Positions 1 to 5,971 of a DNA stretch of 5,971 nt are shown piece by piece (position 1 is the first letter of the stretch; each line of letters starts with the position of its first letter). Origin of the DNA: an uncultured Verrucomicrobiota bacterium (GTDB lineage: Bacteria > Verrucomicrobiota > Verrucomicrobiia > Limisphaerales > SXTU01). The stretch is taken from assembly GCA_903863315.1 (NCBI GenBank), contig CAIPBN010000641.1, positions 1 to 5,971 on the forward strand, given 5' to 3'. The translations under genes were made by a program, and so were the position numbers. Under the pieces are notes generated by a model that made no database searches, was not told the DNA's origin, and saw only the letters and a list, made by a program, of their open reading frames with translations.

Positions 1-1
1 A

Positions 2-196
2 ATTCGTCAGGCAAACATCAGCAATGGGGACGTGTTGGACTTGGAACTCCCCGTTCCCCCCATCACGTTGCAGCGCGAATTCGCCCGGCGAGTGACGGCG
101 GTAGAGGCGCTGAAGACGGCGCAGCGCGCGTCGCTGGCGGAGCTGGACGCGCTCTTCGCCACCCTCCAGCACCGCGCCTTCCGCGGGGAGCTGTAG
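2..196 (+). CDS. hsdS: Type I restriction-modification specificity subunit HsdS, C-terminal end (5'-truncated by window)
   Basis: An open frame enters from the left edge in the phase starting at base 2, gives 64 residues and stops at TAG 194-196. The readable tail contains LPVPPITLQREFARRV, followed by a helical heptad-like stretch (AQRASLAELDALFATLQ) and the terminal HRAFRGEL. A proline-rich 'LP.PP...Q..F' segment, then a coiled-coil helix and an 'LQHRAFRGEL' end, is the recognisable C-terminus of HsdS. In this family two target-recognition domains are separated by conserved coiled coils that set the recognition spacing and bind HsdM. Only the distal coiled coil is present, so the DNA target cannot be guessed. 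The same-strand hsdR downstream (1893-5276) supports the assignment. The start, both recognition domains and hsdM lie outside the window. Confidence 0.86.
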   Translation: MRQANISNGDVLDLELPVPPITLQREFARRVTAVEALKTAQRASLAELDALFATLQHRAFRGEL

Positions 197-212
197 GGTT
201 GGAAACTGAAGC

Positions 213-240
213 TTGTTCTGTCAGAAATAATGGGTAGTTT
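213..240 (+). promoter_or_regulatory. Possible sigma70-like promoter for the antitoxin-toxin-hsdR operon
   Basis: TTGTTC (213-218) and TAGTTT (235-240) are separated by 16 bp and resemble weak -35 and -10 boxes. They lie in the only clearly AT-enriched stretch between hsdS and the antitoxin gene, about 30 bp upstream of the GTG start. The match is poor (the -10 shares only T, A and the final T with consensus). The location is better supported than the exact boxes. Transcription reading through from hsdS is equally possible. Confidence 0.22.
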
Positions 241-253
241 TTCTGACGAAATT
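216..253 (+). promoter_or_regulatory. Inverted-repeat operator candidate upstream of the AbiEi-type antitoxin
   Basis: GTCAGAAA (220-227) and TTTCTGAC (240-247) are perfect 8-bp reverse complements separated by 12 bp, with arm centres 20 bp apart, about two helical turns, so both sites face the same side of DNA. Each arm lies in a smaller local palindrome: TTCTG-T-CAGAA at 216-226 and TTTC-TGAC-GAAA at 240-251. Known AbiEi antitoxins repress their own promoter by cooperative binding to inverted repeats through an N-terminal winged helix, and the adjacent gene encodes such a protein. That this repeat is the operator is inference. No T-tract follows, so a terminator for hsdS is less likely. Confidence 0.5.
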
Positions 254-268
254 AAGCGTCTGTTTTAG

Positions 269-868
269 GTGCAAACCATTGATGCCAAGTTGATAAGCCG
301 GATCTACGGAAGCGGCAGGGGTTCAGCCTTCACCCCGAATTCGTTTCTGGACCTCGGCAGCCGTGCGGCCGTGGACAAGGCGCTGTCTCGGCTGGCGGCC
401 AAGGGGACGATCCGTCGGCTGGCACGGGGCCTCTATGAGTATCCCCGGGAGCACCCAGAACTGGGGCTGTTGTCGCCGGACATTGAGAAGGTGGCGAAGG
501 CGCTGGCCGGGAAGGATCGGATTCGCCTGCAACCCGCCGGAGCTTACGCGACGAATCTGCTGGGCTTGTCCGAGCAAGTGCCGGCCAGGGTGGTGTTCCT
601 GACCGATGGGCCGTCGCGCACGGTGAAGTTCGGGCGGCAGGAAATCCAGTTGCGCCTGACGACGCCGCGCAACATGGCGGCAGCAGGACGGTTGAGCGGA
701 CTGCTCATGCAGGCGTTCCGACATCTGGGCCAAGCGCATATCACCCCGGAGCGGATGGAGCATTTGCGGCGCACGCTGCCCGCGAAGGAGCGGCAGCAGT
801 TGTTGAAGGACCTGCGGCTGGCACCCGCGTGGATGCATCCGCTGTTTCGGGAACTGGCCGGGGAATGA
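269..868 (+). CDS. AbiEi-type (DUF6088) winged-helix antitoxin of a type IV toxin-antitoxin system
   Basis: The 199-residue protein starts at GTG 269. The N-terminus MQTIDAKLISRIYG fits the usual start of the family; no good Shine-Dalgarno precedes it, and TTG 290 is a poorer alternative. Residues 1-60 form a predicted winged helix-turn-helix with the family signature DLGSRAAVDKALSRL (28-42) and GLYEYP (54-59). Residues about 85-135 carry a second conserved block with LTDGPSRTV (111-119). The C-terminus has the typical LAPAWMHPL (184-192). DUF6088/AbiEi proteins neutralise a nucleotidyltransferase toxin without forming a stable complex (type IV mode) and usually repress their own operon. The gene ends in an ATGA overlap with the toxin gene at 865-868, as expected for such a pair. 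At about 200 residues it is shorter than many AbiEi proteins but normal for the DUF6088 subgroup. Antitoxin activity is inferred from family and context. Confidence 0.85.
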   Translation: MQTIDAKLISRIYGSGRGSAFTPNSFLDLGSRAAVDKALSRLAAKGTIRRLARGLYEYPREHPELGLLSPDIEKVAKALAGKDRIRLQPAGAYATNLLGLSEQVPARVVFLTDGPSRTVKFGRQEIQLRLTTPRNMAAAGRLSGLLMQAFRHLGQAHITPERMEHLRRTLPAKERQQLLKDLRLAPAWMHPLFRELAGE

Positions 869-1896
869 AACTGGAATTCTTCAAACGCCCCGTCTCGGAC
901 CAAGCCCTGCTCATCCGGGAAACGGCAAACCGACGTGGTTTGTCGCCGGTGATGGTGGAGAAGGATTTTTGGGTTTCGTGGACGTTGGCGGTGTTGTTCG
1001 CGCATCCAGAGTTTGCCACTCAACTGGTGTTCAAAGGGGGCACGTCGTTGTCGAAGGTGTTTGGCGTGATCGGACGCTTTTCCGAGGACATTGATTTGTC
1101 GGTGAGCCCGGCACTTCTCGGCATCAGCGAGGAATGGGTGGAGCAGGCTGACAGCCGGAAGCAGGCCGAGTCGCGAATGAAGGAGCTGGAAGCGGCCTGC
1201 GTTGAGCGGGTGCGCACGCGATTCGTGCCGGAACTGGAGCGGATTGCCTGCGGGGTTCTTGGGGAACGCCCCGGCGGCAAGGGCTGGATGGAGTTTCAGG
1301 TGGATGCCACAACTCATTCGCCGGTCGTGCTGTTTCATTATCCGTCCAGCGTGCCCACGGGTTTCGAGTATCTGGGCCGCACCGTGAAGCTGGAGTTTGG
1401 TTCGTTGACGGACCAAAGGCCGGTGGGCACGCATGTGGTGAGTTCCTGGGCGGCGGAGGAGTTTCCGAAGCAGTTCGCCGACTTCCGCTGTGAACTGGTG
1501 GCGCTGGAACTGGAGCGGACGTTCTGGGAGAAGGCGACGATTTTGCACGCAGAGCATCATCGTGACCCGGCCAAGCCCATGCGCGACCGTTACTCGCGGC
1601 ATTACTCCGACATGGCCGCGCTGGCCCGTCACGCCGTGGTTGAACGCGCATTGGCCCGCGCAGACTTGCGGCAGCGCGTGGCGGACTGGAAGAGCCGGTT
1701 CTTCCCAGCGGGCTGGGCGCGGTATGATCTGGCGAAGCCCGGCACCTTCCGGCTGGTGCCGCCAGATGCTCGGCGCGCTGAATTGGAACGGGATTATCAT
1801 GCGATGCGGCCGATGTTTCTGGATCATCCCCCTGATTTCGTAAGAATCATTGAGGCAGTGCGCAGCTTGGAAGCACGGATCAACCAGACCACATGA
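865..1896 (+). CDS. Nucleotidyltransferase toxin, AbiEii/AbiGii family (type IV toxin-antitoxin)
   Basis: I choose ATG 865, giving 343 residues beginning MKLEFFKRPV, rather than the upstream in-frame ATG 829, because 865 makes a 4-bp ATGA overlap with the antitoxin stop and a GGGGA lies just before it. The nucleotidyltransferase core is visible: KGGTSLSK (57-64) followed by SEDIDL (73-78), the G-[G/S]-[T/S]...DxD signature with candidate metal ligands D75 and D77. Further conserved blocks are VKLEFG (164-169), WEKATILH (211-218, candidate K213) and RHYSDMAAL (235-243). Family members transfer nucleotides; the related mycobacterial MenT toxins modify tRNA 3' ends, and AbiE modules give abortive phage resistance and plasmid stabilisation. 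The substrate here is unknown. All expected motifs are intact, so the toxin looks functional. It is translationally linked to the antitoxin upstream and to hsdR downstream (ATGA 1893-1896). Confidence 0.9.
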   Translation: MKLEFFKRPVSDQALLIRETANRRGLSPVMVEKDFWVSWTLAVLFAHPEFATQLVFKGGTSLSKVFGVIGRFSEDIDLSVSPALLGISEEWVEQADSRKQAESRMKELEAACVERVRTRFVPELERIACGVLGERPGGKGWMEFQVDATTHSPVVLFHYPSSVPTGFEYLGRTVKLEFGSLTDQRPVGTHVVSSWAAEEFPKQFADFRCELVALELERTFWEKATILHAEHHRDPAKPMRDRYSRHYSDMAALARHAVVERALARADLRQRVADWKSRFFPAGWARYDLAKPGTFRLVPPDARRAELERDYHAMRPMFLDHPPDFVRIIEAVRSLEARINQTT

Positions 1897-4800
1897 GCAA
1901 CTTCGCCTTCCTCAAAGCGGAATGGCCCGACCTGCACGACGCAGCGAGCAAGGCGGAGGCGCTGGCGTATCCCGATGCGCGGACGGCGTGCTTCCATGCG
2001 CGGCGTGGGCTGGAGCTGATGGTGCATTGGCTCTACAAGCACGATGGGGCACTCAAGCTCCCGTATCAGGACAACCTGAGTGCGCTCCTTCACGAACCGA
2101 CGTTCAAAACCACGGCGGGCGCGGCGGTCTTTGCCAAGACAGTGCTCATCAATCGCCTCGGCAATTCCGCCGTGCATGGGCATCGCCCCGTGCAGCAGTT
2201 CGACGCGCTGACGGCGGTGCGCGAACTCTTCCACGTTGCCTACTGGCTGGCGCACACCTACGCGCGCGGGGCGAAGCCGTCCCCCGGTCTGGCCTTCGAT
2301 CCCAATGCGCTGCCCAAAACCACGCCGCTGCCGAAGCAAACAATCGAGCAACTGCAACGGCTAGAAACGGAACTGCGCGAGCGGGACGAGAAGCTGTCGG
2401 GCTTGCTGGCGGACAAGACGGCGCTGGACGAGGAGCTGAAGCGACTGCGGGCGGAAGTGGCCGGCGCAAAGAAGGCCAACACCGCGCAGGCCGACACGCA
2501 CAACTATTCGGAAGCCGAGACGCGCGACTACTTCATTGACCTGCTCCTCCGGGAAGCCGGCTGGACCTTCACGAAGGTCGGGCACGACACCGAGTTCCCG
2601 GTCACGGGGATGCCGAACAACACCGGTGAAGGCTTCGTGGATTACGTGCTCTGGGGCGATGACGGCCTTCCGCTCGCGCTGAACGAGGCAAAGCGCACCA
2701 AGCGCGACCCGCGCGTGGGCCAGCGGCAGGCCGAGCTGTATGCGGACTGTCTGGAGAAGATGTTCGGGCGGCGGCCCATCATCTTTTACTCGAACGGCTA
2801 CGAGCACTGGATGTGGGACGACAAGAATTATCCGCCGCGTCCGGTGCAGGGCTTTCTCAAGAAGACCGAGCTGGAGCTGCTGATCCTGCGTCGCACCACG
2901 CGCAAGAAACTGGCGGACGCGAAAATCAACGAGGCCATTGTGGAGCGTTACTACCAAACGCGCTGCATCCGCCGCATCGGCGAGGCGTTCGAGAAAGACC
3001 ACGACCGCAAGACGCTCGTCGTCATGGCGACCGGCGGCGGCAAGACGCGCACGGTGATTGCCCTCGCGGATTTGCTCATGCGCTGCAATTGGGCGAAGCG
3101 GGTGCTGTTTCTCTGCGACCGCGTGGCGCTGGTGAATCAGGCGGTGAACGCCTTCAAGAAACACTTGCCCGAAGCGTCGCCGGTGAATCTCGTCACCGAG
3201 AAGGATACGGAGGGCCGGGTGTTCGTCTCCACCTACCCGACGATGATGGGGCTGATTGACGAGACGAAGGACGGCCAGCGGCGGTTCGGCGTCGGGCACT
3301 TTGACCTCATCATCATTGATGAGGCGCACCGGTCGGTTTACCAGAAGTATCGCGCCATCTTTGATTACTTCGATTCGTTGCTCGTGGGCCTGACCGCCAC
3401 GCCGCGCGACGAAATTGACCGTGACACCTACGGCTTGTTCGACCTCGAAAAGGGTGTGCCGACGGATGCCTACGATTTGAAGGATGCGGTGGCGGACAAG
3501 TTCCTCGTGCCGTCCAAGTCCGTCTCCGTGCCGCTCAAGTTCCAGCGCGAGGGCATCAAATACGAGAACCTGTCCGAAGAGGAAAAGGAACAGTGGGACG
3601 CGAAGGAATGGAGCGAGGACGGCAGCACGCCGGATTTCGTCGAGGCGGAGGCGGTGAACAAATGGCTCTTCAACGAGCCGACGGTTGACAAGGTGCTAGA
3701 GCATTTGATGACGCGCGGGCAGAAAGTGGCGGGCGGCGACCGGCTCGGTAAAACCATCATCTTCGCCAAGAATCAGGCGCACGCGGATTTCATCCAAGAG
3801 CGGTTCGACATCAACTATCCCAGCCTCGCCGGGAAGTTCGCGCGCACCATCACCTTCAAGACCGAATACGCGCAAAGCCTGATCGATGATTTCTCGCAGA
3901 AGAACAAAGCACCGCACATCGCAATCTCGGTGGACATGCTCGATACAGGCATTGATGTGCCCGAAGTGGTGAACCTCGTATTCTTCAAGCTGGTGCGGTC
4001 GAAGACGAAATTCTGGCAGATGGTCGGACGCGGCACGCGGTTGTGTCCTGACTTGTTTGCGCCGGGCAAGGACAAGGAGTTCTTCTACATCTTCGACTAC
4101 TGTCAGAACTTGGAGTTTTTCAGCCAGAACCCGGAGACGACCGACGGAGCGCTTGGCGAATCACTCGGCAAGCGGCTCTTCAAGACGCGGCTGGAACTCA
4201 TCGGGGAACTCGACCGCAAACTGTCAGGCGTCGTCAACGAAGGCCCGGAGAAGGAAGCGGACCTGCGGCGTGAAGTCGCGGCGCTGCTGCAAGGCGAAGT
4301 CGCCGCGATGAACGTGGAGAACTTCGTCGTGCGTGCGAAGCGGCGGCTGGTCGAGAAATACGGCAAGCCGGAAGCGTGGAATGAACTGAAGCTGGAGGCT
4401 TTTGCTGAACTGTCGCACGAGGTTGCCGGGTTGCCGTCAGAACTGGAAGCGGAGGAAGAAGAGGCAAAGCGCTTCGACCTGCTCATGCTGAACCTGCAAC
4501 TGGCGGTGCTGCGGGTCGAACCAGCCTTCAAGCGACTCAGCGACCAAGTGAAGGCGATTGCCGGTTTGCTGGAGGAGAAATCCAGCATCCCGATGGTGCA
4601 TGAGCAAATGCCGCTGATTCAAGACCTGCAAACCGACGAATGGTGGCAGGACGTAACCGTGCTGATGCTGGAGAACGTCCGTCGCCGTCTGCGCGCCCTC
4701 GTGAAGCTCATCGAGAAAGCGCAGCGCAAGCCCATCTACACGGACTTCGAGGACGAACTGGGGAGCGAGTTCGCCATCGACCTGCCGGGCTTCGCGTCAC

Positions 4801-5276
4801 CCGACAGCTTCGAGCGTTTCCGCGCCAAGACCCGCCAGTTCTTGCGCGAACACGAGGATGACCTCGTCATCCACAAGCTTCGCACGAACGAACCACTCAC
4901 ACCGACCGACCTGCAAGAGCTGGAGCGGATGCTGACCGCCAGCGGCGTTGCCAACCCGGAACATCTGGCGAAGGCCAAGACGGAGAGTCACGGCCTCGGC
5001 CTCTTCGTGCGCTCGCTGGTGGGGCTGGATCGCGAAGCGGCGAAGCAGGCATTCGCCGGGTTTCTGGCCGGCGGCACGCTGACCGCAAACCAGATCGAGT
5101 TCGTGAATTTGATCGTGGAACACCTGACCGAGCACGGCGCGATGAAGTCGGAGTTGCTTTACGAGTCCCCATTTACTGACTTGAACCCGCAAGGCCCGGA
5201 AGGCGTTTTCAATTCCGCCCAAGTGGACAAACTGGTTGCCTTGCTCGACGAGGTCCGGGCGCGGGCTGTGGCTTGA
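1893..5276 (+). CDS. hsdR: Type I restriction endonuclease subunit R (HsdR) with N-terminal DUF4145/HEPN-like domain
   Basis: The 1127-residue protein is the ATP-dependent translocating and cleaving subunit of a type I R-M complex. Domains in order: DUF4145-like region (about 10-120) with NRLGNSAVHG (87-96); coiled coil (about 150-195); PD-(D/E)XK nuclease (about 205-335) with D250, E265-A-K267 and the Q...Y element around Q279-Y283; SF2 helicase/translocase with Walker A ATGGGKT (379-385), DEAH (476-479), TATP (501-504), DTGIDVP (684-690) and QMVGRGTR (709-716); a helical linker rich in Glu and Lys (about 780-900); and an EcoEI-type C-terminal domain (about 970-1125) that in this family contacts the methyltransferase core. 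All catalytic motifs are intact. The ATG 1893 start overlaps the toxin stop by ATGA and has only a weak ribosome site, so translation is probably coupled. It belongs with hsdS at 2-196, and the toxin-antitoxin pair separates the two. Confidence 0.95.
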   Translation: MSNFAFLKAEWPDLHDAASKAEALAYPDARTACFHARRGLELMVHWLYKHDGALKLPYQDNLSALLHEPTFKTTAGAAVFAKTVLINRLGNSAVHGHRPVQQFDALTAVRELFHVAYWLAHTYARGAKPSPGLAFDPNALPKTTPLPKQTIEQLQRLETELRERDEKLSGLLADKTALDEELKRLRAEVAGAKKANTAQADTHNYSEAETRDYFIDLLLREAGWTFTKVGHDTEFPVTGMPNNTGEGFVDYVLWGDDGLPLALNEAKRTKRDPRVGQRQAELYADCLEKMFGRRPIIFYSNGYEHWMWDDKNYPPRPVQGFLKKTELELLILRRTTRKKLADAKINEAIVERYYQTRCIRRIGEAFEKDHDRKTLVVMATGGGKTRTVIALADLLMRCNWAKRVLFLCDRVALVNQAVNAFKKHLPEASPVNLVTEKDTEGRVFVSTYPTMMGLIDETKDGQRRFGVGHFDLIIIDEAHRSVYQKYRAIFDYFDSLLVGLTATPRDEIDRDTYGLFDLEKGVPTDAYDLKDAVADKFLVPSKSVSVPLKFQREGIKYENLSEEEKEQWDAKEWSEDGSTPDFVEAEAVNKWLFNEPTVDKVLEHLMTRGQKVAGGDRLGKTIIFAKNQAHADFIQERFDINYPSLAGKFARTITFKTEYAQSLIDDFSQKNKAPHIAISVDMLDTGIDVPEVVNLVFFKLVRSKTKFWQMVGRGTRLCPDLFAPGKDKEFFYIFDYCQNLEFFSQNPETTDGALGESLGKRLFKTRLELIGELDRKLSGVVNEGPEKEADLRREVAALLQGEVAAMNVENFVVRAKRRLVEKYGKPEAWNELKLEAFAELSHEVAGLPSELEAEEEEAKRFDLLMLNLQLAVLRVEPAFKRLSDQVKAIAGLLEEKSSIPMVHEQMPLIQDLQTDEWWQDVTVLMLENVRRRLRALVKLIEKAQRKPIYTDFEDELGSEFAIDLPGFASPDSFERFRAKTRQFLREHEDDLVIHKLRTNEPLTPTDLQELERMLTASGVANPEHLAKAKTESHGLGLFVRSLVGLDREAAKQAFAGFLAGGTLTANQIEFVNLIVEHLTEHGAMKSELLYESPFTDLNPQGPEGVFNSAQVDKLVALLDEVRARAVA

Positions 5277-5509
5277 CGTGCCCCCGGCGGTGGGAGAAGA
5301 AAAGGAAAGTGCGGGTGCTTCGGTTGGGCGTTCCTCACGCTCCGCCGGCATTCCAGAGCCTGTTCTCTCGTTCGGAAGGGCCATTCCGATCCGGTGATAG
5401 TTCCCGCGCCGCTTGCACCCGCAGCGGCAAGCTGACCGGCAGGCGGGAGCTTGGCTAGGCGAAGCTGTTGGCGATTCGACTTCACGCCGGGGACTGCTAG
5501 GCTTTTGCC
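5277..5509. other. Non-coding interval between hsdR and the DUF72 gene with several potential hairpins
   Basis: I see no convincing gene in these 233 bases. The TTG-initiated frame at 5273-5458 has no recognisable domain. Possible stems are: 5326-5331 with 5337-5342 (one G-T pair, 5-base loop); TCGGAA 5372-5377 with TTCCGA 5384-5389 (6-base loop); GCCGCT 5408-5413 with AGCGGC 5423-5428, enclosed by TCCCGC 5402-5407 with GCGGGA 5443-5448; and AGCTT 5448-5452 with AAGCT 5462-5466. GCTTGC 5411-5416 with GCAAGC 5427-5432, and TGCGGGTGC 5310-5318 with GCACCCGCA 5415-5423, are alternative pairings that compete with the 5408-5428 stem. No hairpin is followed by a T-tract, so no classical intrinsic terminator is called. 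The stretch may be a leader, an attenuator-like structure, a dispersed intergenic repeat or plain GC-rich spacer. Confidence 0.4.
5402..5448 (+). other. Nested GC-rich stem-loop (possible structured leader or terminator-like element)
   Basis: An outer stem TCCCGC (5402-5407) with GCGGGA (5443-5448) encloses an inner stem GCCGCT (5408-5413) with AGCGGC (5423-5428). The two left arms are directly adjacent, so they could stack, while the right arms are separated by 14 bases. It lies about 60 bases before the DUF72 start. A downstream U-run is absent; only TTTT at 5503-5506 follows, too far away. Function is unknown, and chance pairing in GC-rich DNA is a real alternative. Confidence 0.28.
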
Positions 5510-5971
5510 GTGCCGTTCGACCGGGACAATCTCGCCAAAGCCGCTGCGCAGTTGTCCGCGCACGGGGTCTTCATCGGCACGTCCTCTTGGAAGTATCCCG
5601 GCTGGTGCGGGCGGCTCTACGACCAGCAACGCTACGTTTATCGCGGGAAGTTCGCCGAGACGCGGTTTGAACGGAACTGCCTCGCTGAATACGCCGAGGT
5701 CTTCAAGACGGTCTGCGTGGATGCCGCCTATTACACGTTCCCCCGTCCGGGGGGCTACCTGGAAGGACTCGCCGCACAGGTGCCGACGGATTTCCAGTTC
5801 GGGTTCAAGGTCACGGACGAAATCACCGTGAAGAAGTTCCCGAACCTGCCCCGCTTCGGCCATCGCGCGGGCCAGCCGAACGAGAACTTCCTCAACGCCG
5901 ATTTGTTCGCCTCCGCCTTCCTGCGCCCCTGCGAGGCCATCCGCCCGCAAGTCGGTCTGCTCATGTTTGAG
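5510..5971 (+). CDS. DUF72 (YecE-like) domain protein, N-terminal part (3'-truncated by window)
   Basis: The frame from GTG 5510 stays open to the window end and gives 154 codons. An in-frame TAG at 5498-5500 lies only three codons before it, so GTG 5510 is the practical start; the ribosome site is weak. The hallmark GTSSWKYPGW (residues 23-32) near the N-terminus is the DUF72 signature, followed by DAAYYTFPRP (about 73-82) and FQFGFKVTDEIT (about 97-108), which match the family's second and third conserved strands. DUF72 proteins are TIM-barrel-like, usually 230-300 residues, so roughly half is visible. Their biochemical activity is not established. The DAAYYTFP block replaces the more common 'N.TFYR.P' form, suggesting a divergent subfamily. 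The 233-bp gap upstream suggests it is a host housekeeping-type neighbour rather than part of the defence operon. Confidence 0.85.
   Translation, partial: MPFDRDNLAKAAAQLSAHGVFIGTSSWKYPGWCGRLYDQQRYVYRGKFAETRFERNCLAEYAEVFKTVCVDAAYYTFPRPGGYLEGLAAQVPTDFQFGFKVTDEITVKKFPNLPRFGHRAGQPNENFLNADLFASAFLRPCEAIRPQVGLLMFE

Noticed and set aside
829..864. Upstream in-frame ATG for the toxin gene, adding 12 residues
   Set aside because: It would overlap the antitoxin by 40 bp, and the extra residues (MDASAVSGTGRG) look non-conserved. ATG 865 gives the standard ATGA overlap.
544..1827. Long antisense open frame of 427 codons
   Set aside because: It lies opposite the antitoxin and toxin genes, which have clear family motifs. 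Its product is rich in His, Arg, Gln and Pro without a domain, as expected for the complement of a GC-rich coding region.
1850..2539. Plus-strand frame of 229 codons overlapping the start of hsdR
   Set aside because: It runs in a different phase through the DUF4145 and coiled-coil coding region; the product is Ala/Arg/Gly-rich low-complexity without family features.
2361..3329. Antisense open frame of 322 codons within hsdR
   Set aside because: It overlaps the nuclease and Walker A region of hsdR on the opposite strand and has no recognisable motif, so it is a shadow frame.
5281..5294. C-run/G-run hairpin just after hsdR as an intrinsic terminator
   Set aside because: The stem is only about three pairs and is followed by a purine-rich stretch, not a T-tract.
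5273..5458. Small TTG-initiated frame of 61 codons overlapping the hsdR stop
   Set aside because: No domain, a rare start codon and composition typical of spacer; it lies in a hairpin-rich interval that looks non-coding.
5159..5950. Antisense open frame of 263 codons across the hsdR end, the gap and the DUF72 gene
   Set aside because: It spans two real genes on the other strand and has no domain signature. The DUF72 match on the + strand is much stronger.
1..5971. CRISPR array, tRNA, rRNA, transposase or insertion-sequence ends
   Set aside because: I saw no regularly spaced direct repeats, tRNA-like cloverleaf, transposase motifs or paired terminal inverted repeats.

Overview
The window reads as GC-rich bacterial chromosome carrying a defence locus. 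Nothing in it fixes the taxon. The high-GC coding style, with strongly GC-biased third positions and many spurious antisense frames, the form of the DUF72 protein and the general look of the genes would fit a Verrucomicrobiota- or Planctomycetota-like genome, but this is a weak inference.

Layout, all on the + strand: (1) 2-196, the last 64 codons of a type I restriction-modification specificity subunit (HsdS). (2) 197-268, a short AT-richer gap with an 8-bp perfect inverted repeat whose arms are centred 20 bp apart; this is the best promoter/operator candidate in the window. (3) 269-868, a DUF6088/AbiEi-type winged-helix antitoxin. (4) 865-1896, an AbiEii/AbiGii-type nucleotidyltransferase toxin. 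(5) 1893-5276, an 1127-residue HsdR restriction subunit: DUF4145 (HEPN-like) domain, coiled coil, PD-(D/E)XK nuclease, SF2 translocase and an EcoEI-type C-terminal domain. (6) 5277-5509, a 233-bp non-coding interval with several potential hairpins. (7) 5510-5971, the first 154 codons of a DUF72 (YecE-like) protein, cut by the window edge.

The main point is the arrangement. A complete type IV (AbiE-like) toxin-antitoxin pair sits between hsdS and hsdR, and the three genes antitoxin, toxin and hsdR are chained by two identical 4-bp ATGA stop/start overlaps. Translation of the restriction subunit is therefore probably coupled to the toxin-antitoxin transcript, whose promoter is probably autorepressed by the antitoxin. 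Restriction would degrade unmodified DNA, and the nucleotidyltransferase toxin could act as a backup growth-arrest (abortive) layer or as an addiction module that stabilises the R-M locus. Each component belongs to a known family; only the wiring is possibly unusual. hsdM is not in the window and presumably lies upstream of hsdS.
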